DNA of 6,583 bases from Turicibacter sp. UBA7094 (GTDB lineage Bacteria; Bacillota_I; Bacilli_A; MOL361; Turicibacteraceae). The translations under genes and the position numbers were made by a program. Within the stretch, counting starts at the first letter, position 1; each line of letters starts with the position of its first letter. The stretch covers positions 1 through 6,583 of the forward strand of contig DKYS01000078.1 of NCBI GenBank assembly GCA_002493395.1. The letters run 5' to 3'. Below the pieces are notes generated by a model. It worked only from the letters and a program-made list of their open reading frames with translations. It did not search any database and was not told the origin of the DNA. This document shows positions 1-4,739 of this stretch, piece by piece.

Positions 1-18
1 TCCCTTAGTTATCATCAT

Positions 19-35
19 TTAAAAGGGGCTTTTAA
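19..35. repeat. Small perfect hairpin at left edge, possible terminator
   Basis: TTAAAAG and CTTTTAA form a 7-bp perfect inverted repeat around a GGG loop. It could end a plus-strand gene lying mostly left of the window: one plus frame is open from the edge to a TAA at 20-22. No gene can be supported from so few bases. Function uncertain. Confidence 0.3.
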
Positions 36-36
36 T

Positions 37-80
37 AAAAAAAATCCCAAAAGGAGAAGATCCCCTGATGAGATTTTTTT
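37..80 (-). terminator. Rho-independent terminator after rpsP
   Basis: Read on the minus strand, 35 nt after the rpsP stop, AAAAAAATC pairs with GATTTTTTT. The inner part continues the stem with G-U wobbles and two mismatches around an ATCTT loop, and a run of eight T follows. The A tract opposite the T tract means it may also stop plus-strand transcripts. It suggests that rpsP is transcribed alone. Confidence 0.65.
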
Positions 81-114
81 GTTATATATGTTGTGTGCGA
101 AATAGTTTTAATAA

Positions 115-384
115 TTATTTAGCGTATTTTTCGTTATGGAATTTAGTCATGATTCCTTCAGCTGAGAATAAAGCACGAACTGTATCAGTTGGTTGAGCTC
201 CATTACGTAACCATTTCATTGCTAATTCTTCGTTAATTGAAACGATTGCTGGTTGTGCAACTGGATTATAAGTCCCGATTACTTCGATAAAACGTCCGTC
301 ACGTGGACTTACAGAGTTAGATGCTACAATACGATAGAAAGGTTTTTTCTTAGATCCCATACGAGTTAAACGTAATTTTACCAT
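115..384 (-). CDS. rpsP: 30S ribosomal protein S16
   Basis: bS16 binds 16S rRNA in the body of the small subunit and is needed for 30S assembly. The 89-residue product has normal family length and the diagnostic blocks: RLTRMGSKKKPFYRIV near the N terminus (residues 5-20), RDGRFIEVIGTYNP in the first half, and GAQPTDTVR near residues 62-70. The start at 384 is chosen over a longer in-frame start at 399 because GGAGG lies 8 nt upstream and the family begins MVKLRLTR. In most Bacillota rpsP sits between ffh and khpA/rimM/trmD. Here it follows ylbG, has its own consensus promoter and is followed by a terminator, so it appears to be a separate unit. The leader carries a perfect inverted repeat that may be regulatory. 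Identification is secure. Confidence 0.97.
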   Translation of the reverse strand: MVKLRLTRMGSKKKPFYRIVASNSVSPRDGRFIEVIGTYNPVAQPAIVSINEELAMKWLRNGAQPTDTVRALFSAEGIMTKFHNEKYAK

Positions 385-418
385 TATATATTCCTCCAAT
401 TATCAGCAAATTTAAGTT

Positions 419-471
419 GTTAAGGAGTTATCCTTAACACGACATTTACGATTATAACAACTCCTTAACAG
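419..471. repeat. GTTAAGGA repeats overlapping the rpsP promoter and leader
   Basis: On the minus strand GTTAAGGAGTTG lies between the -35 and -10 boxes (about 460-471). Downstream of the expected transcript start, GTTAAGGA-TAAC-TCCTTAAC (419-438) forms an 8-bp perfect hairpin. The AACTCCTTAAC of the leader is also an 11-nt inverted match to the copy in the promoter spacer. The layout, one half-site between the promoter boxes and a dyad in the leader, fits a repressor operator pair or an RNA element. There is no T tract after the hairpin, so it is not a terminator. Confidence 0.7.
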
Positions 472-479
472 AGTGTCAA
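451..479 (-). promoter_or_regulatory. Consensus sigma-A promoter of rpsP
   Basis: TTGACA (479-474), a 17-bp spacer and TATAAT (456-451) match the housekeeping consensus at all twelve positions. Transcription should start near 444, leaving a leader of about 60 nt before the rpsP ATG at 384. Such strength suits a ribosomal protein gene. Part of the GTTAAGGA repeat lies inside the spacer. Confidence 0.9.
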
Positions 480-499
480 GCTTTTTCACTTAACACTTG

Positions 500-721
500 T
501 TATTTTATTGCTTCTAGCACTTCTGGACCAATTTCAATTCGTTGAATCCCATGTAAATTCTTAATCTTCGCTATTACGTTGTCCTTCTGCTTTTCATTAA
601 TATATAAACAAACATAATTCATCTTTTTCGATACGTAGACTACATGCCCAAACTGGTATAATTTTTGTTGAACATGATTTTTCCTTGTATAGACAATAAT
701 TTGCCGTCTACTTTGATACAT
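500..721 (-). CDS. ylbG: YlbG family protein (DUF2129)
   Basis: Small cytoplasmic protein of unknown function, 73 residues with the start used here. The family signature is visible: an N-terminal strand RRQIIVYTR, then FGHVVYVSKKMNYVCLYIN, then an amphipathic helix (KDNVIAKIKNL) and a closing strand resembling VEPS in Bacillus homologues. Bacillus YlbG is about 90 residues, so this copy has a short C terminus. The ATG at 721 is preferred to the in-frame ATG at 727 because AAAGGGG lies 7 nt from the former but touches the latter. It begins 19 nt after the ylbF stop, so ylbF and ylbG are probably co-transcribed, as their adjacency in Bacillus also suggests. No terminator is visible before rpsP, so read-through into rpsP is possible. 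Confidence 0.85.
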   Translation of the reverse strand: MYQSRRQIIVYTRKNHVQQKLYQFGHVVYVSKKMNYVCLYINEKQKDNVIAKIKNLHGIQRIEIGPEVLEAIK

Positions 722-740
722 ATGCATTCCCCTTTCTCAG

Positions 741-1151
741 TTAACATGAGCAATTGCCACCGTTGGACTTACAGGAACTCATTTTTTTTCCATCTTTAAA
801 AGCGACAGCTTCCGTCAAACATTTTGCAATTTCATCTAAAATGAACTGAATCTCCTTTTCACATTCCTTAAAAGCGGAAATAGTTTCATTTTGAAAAAGT
901 GCTATTTTCGTTCCGATGAGACGGTTTGTCGCCTCTTTATAGTCGGGATGATATTTTCCCCCGTATCGTTCAACCTCTTCATATATTTCTTTCGCTTTTT
1001 CAAATTCAGCGATTAAAGTTTTAATCTTGGGATCCCTTTTCATCTCATCTTGTAACTCTTTATACCTTTTACAGATTGAAAGAGAAAGGATTTCATCTCC
1101 AATAGCTTCACACAATTCAATATATTCACTATTATTTAACAATTTTATCAC
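741..1151 (-). CDS. ylbF: YlbF, Y-complex subunit (RicF)
   Basis: In Bacillus, YlbF (RicF) joins YmcA and YaaT in an iron-sulfur complex that promotes Spo0A phosphorylation (sporulation, biofilm, competence) and guides RNase Y cleavage. The 136-residue product is mostly helical. It has the family blocks CKRYKELQDEMKRDPKIKTLIAEF (residues 27-50) and YGGKYHPDYKEA (63-74), and a Cys-rich tail with C127, C134 and C136 within SSCKSNGGNCSC, like the cysteine tail of Bacillus YlbF that contributes to Fe-S binding. No ATG start exists. GTG at 1151 is the longest option but has no ribosome binding site. TTG at 1142 sits 8 nt from an AGGGTGAT Shine-Dalgarno match and may be the true start (133 residues). 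A promoter lies directly upstream, separating it from ylbE. Confidence 0.88.
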   Translation of the reverse strand: MIKLLNNSEYIELCEAIGDEILSLSICKRYKELQDEMKRDPKIKTLIAEFEKAKEIYEEVERYGGKYHPDYKEATNRLIGTKIALFQNETISAFKECEKEIQFILDEIAKCLTEAVAFKDGKKMSSCKSNGGNCSC

Positions 1152-1153
1152 CC
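1139..1153 (-). promoter_or_regulatory. Ribosome binding site deciding the ylbF start
   Basis: AGGGTGAT (about 1153-1146) matches the extended anti-Shine-Dalgarno complement GGTGAT. Its GG core lies 8 nt before TTG at 1142 but overlaps GTG at 1151. With the promoter -10 at 1164-1159 the transcript would begin around 1152, so GTG at 1151 could only be used on a nearly leaderless message. This favours TTG. Confidence 0.45.
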
Positions 1154-1158
1154 TATTT

Positions 1159-1187
1159 ATTATAACACACGATAATTCTATTGCCTA
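1159..1187 (-). promoter_or_regulatory. Extended -10 promoter of ylbF-ylbG
   Basis: TGTTATAAT gives a perfect -10 box (1164-1159) with the TGn extension. TAGGCA (1187-1182), a 4/6 match to TTGACA, lies 17 bp upstream. The position between the ylbE terminator and ylbF supports an independent ylbF-ylbG transcript. Confidence 0.7.
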
Positions 1188-1215
1188 ATTAATTGTTTTT
1201 CTGATTATTTAATTC

Positions 1216-1249
1216 TTAAAAGGCGCCCCGTCCAAGGGGCGCCTTTTAA
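1216..1249. terminator. Strong hairpin terminator after ylbE
   Basis: A 14-bp perfect inverted repeat, TTAAAAGGCGCCCC against GGGGCGCCTTTTAA, encloses a 6-nt loop and begins 7 bp past the ylbE stop. The T tract is short (TTTT) on either strand. The GC-rich stem is the strongest in the window and separates ylbD-ylbE from ylbF-ylbG. Confidence 0.85.
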
Positions 1250-1255
1250 CTCTTA

Positions 1256-1480
1256 TTATTTATTACTATTTAGCATTCTTAACATGAATTGTGCGACATT
1301 TAGTTGCTTTTCAAATTTTTGTAATCGCGTGGGTTGTGACTGTTTTTTTATTGTTTCAATCTCGTTGACAAAGTCCTGATAGCGTTCCGGATTCCGATTT
1401 AATTCTTTGTACCACATCGGGTACATTCGAATATAATCCCGTTGCTCAACATTATTTACAATTTGATACATCGTCTCCAT
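1256..1480 (-). CDS. ylbE: YlbE-like protein
   Basis: Small soluble protein of unknown function, 74 residues, close to the usual family length. The recognisable pattern is VEQRDYIRMYPMWYKELNRNPE (residues 11-32), matching the family's x-YIKxxPxWYRxLSRxP motif, followed by a helix with QPTRLQKFEKQLNVAQFMLRML. There is no signal peptide or membrane segment. Start 1480 is chosen because GGAG lies 8 nt upstream, whereas the alternative ATG at 1471 is only 3 nt from its GGAG. The gene starts 11 nt after the ylbD stop and its ribosome binding site overlaps that stop codon, so the two are likely translationally coupled. Assignment rests on the motif and on the ylbD-ylbE-ylbF-ylbG order. Confidence 0.85.
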   Translation of the reverse strand: METMYQIVNNVEQRDYIRMYPMWYKELNRNPERYQDFVNEIETIKKQSQPTRLQKFEKQLNVAQFMLRMLNSNK

Positions 1481-1491
1481 CTACTCATCTC

Positions 1492-1941
1492 CTAATCATC
1501 AAATTTTGAGAACAATCCTGGAAACGATTGTCGCTGACTAGCGGCCGCACCTAAAGATGCACCTGCCCCGGCACTACCGCCCCCTTGGAAGGATTGAAAG
1601 AGTTGAATGAATTTTTGTACGGTTCCCATTGTTTGTTGCACCTTATTCATATCCATTTTTTGAATGTATTGAAGGGCTTGTGTCATCATCTCCGTTCCAC
1701 TCATGGTCGATGTCGAAGATTTTGAATCATGACTACTTTTCTCATCACTTGCTTTGGTTTCTTTTGAAGCAGTTGTTTCGCTTGGAATCTCTTTATATTT
1801 TTCCCACTGACTGTCTTCTTCCCCGTACAAATACCATTCTTCAAATATAGATTGCCAAGTTGTTTTCCCGCTTCGCACTTCATATTTTAAGCCTGGATAT
1901 TTACGAGCAAATTGTTTAAATTCATCTAATTGATTGTCCAC
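1492..1941 (-). CDS. ylbD: YlbD, putative spore coat protein
   Basis: Member of the YlbD family, annotated as putative coat protein; its role has not been established biochemically to my knowledge. The 149-residue product opens with the hallmark FKQFARKYPGLKYEVRSGKTTWQ and FEEWYLYGEED (residues 8-43). A Ser/Thr/Lys/Glu-rich low-complexity linker follows (52-80), then an amphipathic helix with MDMNKVQQTMGTVQKFIQLF (96-115) and a Gly/Ala-rich stretch (119-135) before the end. The start is GTG at 1941, with GAGGTGA upstream at good spacing; there is no better ATG. It leads a two-gene unit with ylbE. A TATAAT lies about 32 bp upstream, bracketed by a 10-bp inverted repeat. It is separated from ftsW by a terminator. 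Confidence 0.85.
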   Translation of the reverse strand: MDNQLDEFKQFARKYPGLKYEVRSGKTTWQSIFEEWYLYGEEDSQWEKYKEIPSETTASKETKASDEKSSHDSKSSTSTMSGTEMMTQALQYIQKMDMNKVQQTMGTVQKFIQLFQSFQGGGSAGAGASLGAAASQRQSFPGLFSKFDD

Positions 1942-1961
1942 TTTATGTCACCTCACTACCT

Positions 1962-2005
1962 CGAGTCACTTTATTATAAGCAGTGCCCTTAATTTAAGTG
2001 ACTCG
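1962..2005. repeat. 10-bp inverted repeat bracketing the ylbD -10 box
   Basis: CGAGTCACTT (1962-1971) and AAGTGACTCG (1996-2005) are exact reverse complements separated by 24 bp. The enclosed segment holds TATAAT on the minus strand. One arm falls at the expected transcript start and the other in the -35 region, as in an operator bound at two half-sites. CTTAA-T-TTAAG at 1988-1998 is a second, nested palindrome. Confidence 0.7.
1972..1999 (-). promoter_or_regulatory. Probable promoter of ylbD-ylbE
   Basis: On the minus strand GCTTATAATA contains a perfect TATAAT (1978-1973), but no TTGACA-like box is found 16-18 bp upstream. An AC 17 bp before CTTATAATA (1999-1998) gives a one-mismatch fit to the sigma-K pattern AC-N16/17-CATANNNTA. 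Sigma-K control would suit a coat gene, but this is inference. Confidence 0.45.
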
Positions 2006-2055
2006 TATTTGATTATCCTTAAGGAACAATCGTCTGCTCTTACTTTTATCATATG

Positions 2056-2083
2056 AAAAAAGCCTTAGTCTGTGACTAAAGCT
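2056..2083 (-). terminator. Rho-independent terminator of ftsW
   Basis: Eleven nt past the ftsW stop, AGCTTTAGTC and GACTAAGGCT pair (10 positions, one G-U) around an ACA loop. TTTTTT follows on the minus strand. This separates ftsW from ylbD. Confidence 0.9.
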
Positions 2084-2094
2084 CGCCTAAATAT

Positions 2095-3384
2095 TTATCC
2101 TTTTACAAGCGGAACAATTTTTTTCTTCATCGATTGCTCTCTTTCTTCTTTTAAACGTTTGGTTGCATTAAATTGTTCCATCGAAATATTTAAATAGACA
2201 CCTAACGCGAGAAACATCGACACTAAGCTTGATCCTCCGTAACTAATCAGTGGAAGCGTCACCCCTGTCAAGGGAATCGCCCCGCTAGCTCCTCCTAAGT
2301 TAACAAAAGGTTGTGCCAAGAAAATAGCTCCGACTCCGACGGCCACCAAAGCCGAAAAACGATCTTTACATCGGAGGGCTGTTGAAAAACAGCGAAACGC
2401 AATAATAAAATACGCCACCATAATGAGAATAACCACAAAAACACCCAACTCTTCCGCTAAAATGGTTGAAATCATATCATTATGGGGTTCTAAAACATAC
2501 CCGTACTTTTGTGTACTTTTTCCAACACCAACACCACTCATCCCACCTAAGGCAATCGCTGTATATCCCATCACATTTTGAAATCCTTTCGCGTGATTAA
2601 AGGGATCCGCCCAAATAGCAAATCGCTCCAACTGATATGGGAAAAATTTCCCCATTAAAAAACCACCTACGACAAGAAACCCCATCCCTATATAAAAGAC
2701 AGGTTTAAAGATTTTCCAACGAACACCTGTTGCCAAAAACATCACAAGGCCAATGAGACCAATAATTAACGCCGATCCAAAGTCAGGTTGAATTAGCACA
2801 AGACCCGAACAAATTCCGACATAAAGCAATACACCAAAAAAACTTTGCCACACCCGTTGTAAGGACCAGGATGTTTTTCGATAAGAACGAATATAATAAA
2901 CGCCTTTTTGAGCATGCTTATCAAACAACCAAGCAATGGCTAGAATCATTCCGATTTTAACAAACTCGGCAGGTTGAATCTTAATTGAACCAATTTCAAA
3001 CCAACTTCGAACGTTAGAACTCGAAGATCCTCCTGCAAAAAGCAACGTAAAAATTAAAAGAAGCGGACAAACCCAAACCGCTATCACGCTTAAATTTTTC
3101 AACCACTTATATGGCATTAAGAGAATGATAAACAAAGCTACGACACCCGCCACCCCAAACATTAACGTTTTAATAACGATATTAGACGGATCATTCTTTA
3201 CCCCATTATAAATAGAGATACTCGTAATACTGTAAACCATAATAATCCCAATTGCGAATAAGATGATAGCTAATATAAGGGTTATTTTATCTAGTCCTTC
3301 TAAACGATTAGCTAAATCCCGGGCATATTTTCTAGCCTTTTGGGCAATATCAGCCCCACCTTTTCGCCTTTTCAAACCTCTCAT
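2095..3384 (-). CDS. ftsW: FtsW, septal peptidoglycan glycosyltransferase (SEDS)
   Basis: FtsW polymerises lipid II into glycan strands at the division septum together with a class B penicillin-binding protein. The 429-residue product has about ten membrane segments after a basic cytoplasmic N terminus (residues 1-32). SEDS signatures appear in order: RSWFEIGSIKIQPAEFVKI (126-144), IQPDFGSAL (198-206), EPHNDMI with the catalytic-type Asp303 in the large outer loop, AEELG (310-314) and PLTGVTLPLISYGGSS (371-386). The tail is charged (RLKEEREQ). GAGGAGGAGAGG precedes the ATG. RodA and SpoVE are the closest alternatives, but ylbD-ylbE-ylbF-ylbG follow on the same strand, as they do a few genes after ftsW in Bacillus, which supports FtsW. 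It has its own promoter and terminator. Confidence 0.9.
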   Translation of the reverse strand: MRGLKRRKGGADIAQKARKYARDLANRLEGLDKITLILAIILFAIGIIMVYSITSISIYNGVKNDPSNIVIKTLMFGVAGVVALFIILLMPYKWLKNLSVIAVWVCPLLLIFTLLFAGGSSSSNVRSWFEIGSIKIQPAEFVKIGMILAIAWLFDKHAQKGVYYIRSYRKTSWSLQRVWQSFFGVLLYVGICSGLVLIQPDFGSALIIGLIGLVMFLATGVRWKIFKPVFYIGMGFLVVGGFLMGKFFPYQLERFAIWADPFNHAKGFQNVMGYTAIALGGMSGVGVGKSTQKYGYVLEPHNDMISTILAEELGVFVVILIMVAYFIIAFRCFSTALRCKDRFSALVAVGVGAIFLAQPFVNLGGASGAIPLTGVTLPLISYGGSSLVSMFLALGVYLNISMEQFNATKRLKEEREQSMKKKIVPLVKG

Positions 3385-3431
3385 AATACAGCCTCTCCTC
3401 CTCAGACTATTGTTCCATTGATTGTATCTTT

Positions 3432-3459
3432 ATTTTATCACGTTTATCTGGTTTAACAA
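3432..3459 (-). promoter_or_regulatory. Probable sigma-A promoter of ftsW
   Basis: TTGTTA (3459-3454), a 16-bp spacer and TAAAAT (3437-3432), preceded by TGA, form a -35 with 4/6 matches plus an extended -10 with 5/6. It lies about 50 bp before the ftsW ATG and is divergent from the first microprotein promoter. Confidence 0.5.
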
Positions 3460-3496
3460 ACTTTATATTTCAACAAAAAATAGGTTTTAATCATGA

Positions 3497-3523
3497 ACTA
3501 AGTTCGATTATCTGCGTATAATA
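3497..3523 (+). promoter_or_regulatory. Promoter of microprotein gene 1 (sigma-K-like or sigma-A)
   Basis: AC (3497-3498), 16 bp and CGTATAATA (3515-3523) fit the pattern seen before the other array genes. The same bases also contain a perfect TATAAT with TGAACT 17 bp upstream, so sigma-A use cannot be excluded. A dyad GAAC-TAA-GTTC (3495-3505) overlaps the -35. Confidence 0.5.
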
Positions 3524-3555
3524 CAGTGTAATCAGGAATGAGGGAGGGACAAAAG

Positions 3556-3747
3556 ATGTACAACTATGGAACAGGATGTGCCTATAACTACGGAGGATAC
3601 GTTAGCGGATATGGTTATGGTGGGTATGCGCCTGTTACTTATCAAAACACGGTCACAACCAGTCGAACTAATGGTTTCGCTCTTATCCTTGTTCTATTCA
3701 TCCTATTAGTCATTCTCGGATGCTGCTTTAACGCGGGAAGATGCTAA
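3556..3747 (+). CDS. YjcZ-type microprotein 1, Gly/Tyr-rich
   Basis: A 63-residue single-membrane-segment protein. The C-terminal core NGFALILVLFILLVILGCC (residues 39-57) matches the tiny transmembrane YjcZ family, found mainly in spore-forming Bacilli and annotated as sporulation proteins; the biochemical role is unknown. Unlike the other array members its N terminus is long and Gly/Tyr-rich (MYNYGTG, GYVSGYGYGGYAP), with a Thr/Asn linker (30-39) and only four cysteines. The ATG at 3556 is chosen over an upstream in-frame start at 3538 because GGGAGGG lies 8 nt before it and because genes 2 and 3 also begin MYNYG. It is the first of five tandem paralogs. No clear terminator follows, so it may be read into gene 2. 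A spore-envelope role is inferred from the family. Confidence 0.8.
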   Translation: MYNYGTGCAYNYGGYVSGYGYGGYAPVTYQNTVTTSRTNGFALILVLFILLVILGCCFNAGRC

Positions 3748-3800
3748 GGAAGAATAGTTTAGGATCGTAAATCATCCTTTGTAAACTGATTCAAAAGAAT

Positions 3801-3835
3801 ATCAAAATGAATCATTAAGAATGAACCATTTTGAT
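3801..3835. repeat. Nested inverted repeat upstream of microprotein gene 2
   Basis: ATCAAAATG (3801-3809) and CATTTTGAT (3827-3835) are a perfect 9-bp inverted repeat. A smaller dyad, TCATT-AAG-AATGA, lies inside. The right arm overlaps the putative -35 AACC. There is no T tract, so an operator is likelier than a terminator. Confidence 0.6.
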
Positions 3836-3851
3836 GAAATGACATATGATA
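3825..3851 (+). promoter_or_regulatory. Sigma-K-like promoter of microprotein gene 2
   Basis: AC (3825-3826), 16 bp and CATATGATA (3843-3851) match the Bacillus sigma-K pattern CATANNNTA exactly. The conserved TATTGA follows at the expected transcript start. This is the best match in the array. Confidence 0.65.
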
Positions 3852-3884
3852 TATTGAGGTAATCATCTTAAGGAGGAAATTAAA

Positions 3885-4052
3885 ATGTATAATTATGGAT
3901 ATAACTGCTATACACCTTGCTATTCTGGAGCTAATACTTGTGGTGGAGGTTGTGGCGGATTCGCTTTCATCTTAGTTCTATTCATCTTATTAGCTATTAT
4001 TTGTAGCTGTGGTGGATTCGGATTCGGTGGAAATTGCGGTTGCGGATGCTAA
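3885..4052 (+). CDS. YjcZ-type microprotein 2, Gly/Cys-rich
   Basis: A 55-residue protein with nine cysteines. It begins MYNYGYNCYTPC, has the loop CGGGCGGFA (residues 19-27), one hydrophobic segment FAFILVLFILLAIIC (26-40) and a tail ending NCGCGC. AAGGAGG lies just upstream at normal spacing and supports the ATG at 3885. The hydrophobic core is that of the YjcZ-type tiny membrane proteins. The first 35 nt of the gene are identical to gene 3, so the two are recent duplicates. It is followed by a hairpin terminator and preceded by the best sigma-K-like promoter of the array. Paired cysteines on both sides of the membrane segment suggest disulfide cross-linking or metal binding, which is inference. 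Confidence 0.85.
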   Translation: MYNYGYNCYTPCYSGANTCGGGCGGFAFILVLFILLAIICSCGGFGFGGNCGCGC

Positions 4053-4092
4053 TCCTCACGCTTTGCAAAGTAAATGACAGATTATAGTGTGG

Positions 4093-4116
4093 AAGGCTCC
4101 CTTTGGGGGCCTTTTT
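4093..4116 (+). terminator. Rho-independent terminator after microprotein gene 2
   Basis: AAGGCTCCC and GGGGGCCTT pair at nine positions (one G-U) around a TTT loop, with TTTTT at the 3' side. It begins 41 nt after the stop of gene 2 and splits the array into genes 1-2 and genes 3-5. Confidence 0.9.
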
Positions 4117-4160
4117 AATGCTTGTCTCTTATAAAAAAATTCTTTTTTTAAAAATCATTA

Positions 4161-4188
4161 ACCATTCGTCCCTTATTTGCGTATGATA
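4161..4188 (+). promoter_or_regulatory. Sigma-K-like promoter of microprotein gene 3
   Basis: AACCATT contributes AC (4161-4162). After 17 bp comes CGTATGATA (4180-4188), followed by TCTTGA. Same layout as genes 2 and 4, with one extra base in the spacer. Confidence 0.6.
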
Positions 4189-4223
4189 TCTTGAAGTTGT
4201 TAGAAATGAAAGGAGAATGTATT

Positions 4224-4403
4224 ATGTATAATTATGGATATAACTGCTATACACCTTGTGCTCCAGTAGCACCTGTATCAAATTGTGGTGGAGGTTGCGG
4301 TGGATTTGCCTTCATCTTAGTTTTATTTATCCTATTAGCCATTATTTGTGGTTGCGGTGGATTTGGTGGAGGTTGCACAAACAACTGCGGTTGTGGTTGC
4401 TAA
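4224..4403 (+). CDS. YjcZ-type microprotein 3, Gly/Cys-rich
   Basis: A 59-residue paralog of gene 2 with ten cysteines. It shares the MYNYGYNCYTPC start, then carries APVAPVSNCGGGCGG, the membrane core FAFILVLFILLAIIC (residues 28-42) and a tail CGCGGFGGGCTNNCGCGC. The ATG at 4224 is preferred to a TTG at 4191 because AAAGGAG lies 8 nt upstream and the paralogs align from that Met. It differs from gene 2 mainly by a Pro/Val-rich spacer (CAPVAPV) that is also seen in gene 4 (CVPVVPV), making it intermediate between them. It starts a second unit after the terminator at 4093-4116, and no clear terminator separates it from gene 4. Function unknown; a spore-surface or membrane role is inferred from the family. 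Confidence 0.85.
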   Translation: MYNYGYNCYTPCAPVAPVSNCGGGCGGFAFILVLFILLAIICGCGGFGGGCTNNCGCGC

Positions 4404-4466
4404 TTAAACCACCAGTGAAATAAGGGTTAAATGACTCAATTTAATCGAATGTTTCATTTTCTAATA

Positions 4467-4493
4467 ACCATTTGCTCCTTCTTACGTATGATA
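4467..4493 (+). promoter_or_regulatory. Sigma-K-like promoter of microprotein gene 4
   Basis: AACCATTT supplies AC (4467-4468). After 16 bp comes CGTATGATA (4485-4493), followed by TATTGAG. The -10 region is identical to gene 3 over CGTATGATAT. Confidence 0.6.
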
Positions 4494-4526
4494 TATTGAG
4501 CTTAAAACTTAAAGGAGGAATTGCTC

Positions 4527-4739
4527 ATGTATTACAATGGAGTAGGTTATAATTGTGCTCAACCTTGTGTACCAGTCGTACCAGTTGCAGGTTGCGGTGG
4601 AGGTTGCGGTTTCGGTGGATGTTGCTGCGCCTTTATCTTAGTTCTCTTTATCTTAATTATTCTTTGCGGTTGCGGTTGTGGCTGCGGTGGATTTGGAGGC
4701 TGCGGATTTGGTGGATGTGGTTGCGGTTGTGGCTACTAA
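4527..4739 (+). CDS. YjcZ-type microprotein 4, very Cys-rich
   Basis: A 70-residue paralog with fifteen cysteines (21% of residues) and a similar share of glycine. In order: MYYNGVGYNCAQPC, the spacer VPVVPVAGCGGGCGFGGCCC (residues 15-34), the hydrophobic core AFILVLFILIIL (35-46), and a long CGCGCGCGG-type tail ending CGCGCGY. The ATG at 4527 is chosen over TTG at 4521 because AAAGGAGG lies 8 nt before it. It is the longest and most Cys-rich of the five proteins. Such Gly/Cys repeats resemble cross-linked structural proteins or metal-binding tails; neither is shown here. No terminator is visible before gene 5. Confidence 0.82.
   Translation: MYYNGVGYNCAQPCVPVVPVAGCGGGCGFGGCCCAFILVLFILIILCGCGCGCGGFGGCGFGGCGCGCGY

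Noticed and set aside
1..18. Possible minus-strand start (ATGATGATAAC) at the left edge, as a gene downstream of rpsP
   Set aside because: There is no Shine-Dalgarno sequence before it and only six codons are visible. It does not resemble the KhpA N terminus expected after rpsP.
419..438. Leader hairpin of rpsP as an attenuator or terminator
   Set aside because: No T tract follows the stem on the minus strand; an operator or RNA-binding element remains possible.
1629..1883. Two open frames inside ylbD, one on each strand (1629-1850 plus, 1701-1883 minus)
   Set aside because: They lie wholly within the recognisable ylbD gene, have no ribosome binding site or family motif, and are explained by its low-complexity linker.
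3748..3785. AGTTTAGGAT / ATCC...TAAACT dyad after microprotein 1 as a terminator
   Set aside because: The arms are interrupted by a 4-nt bulge and no T tract follows, so termination there is not supported.
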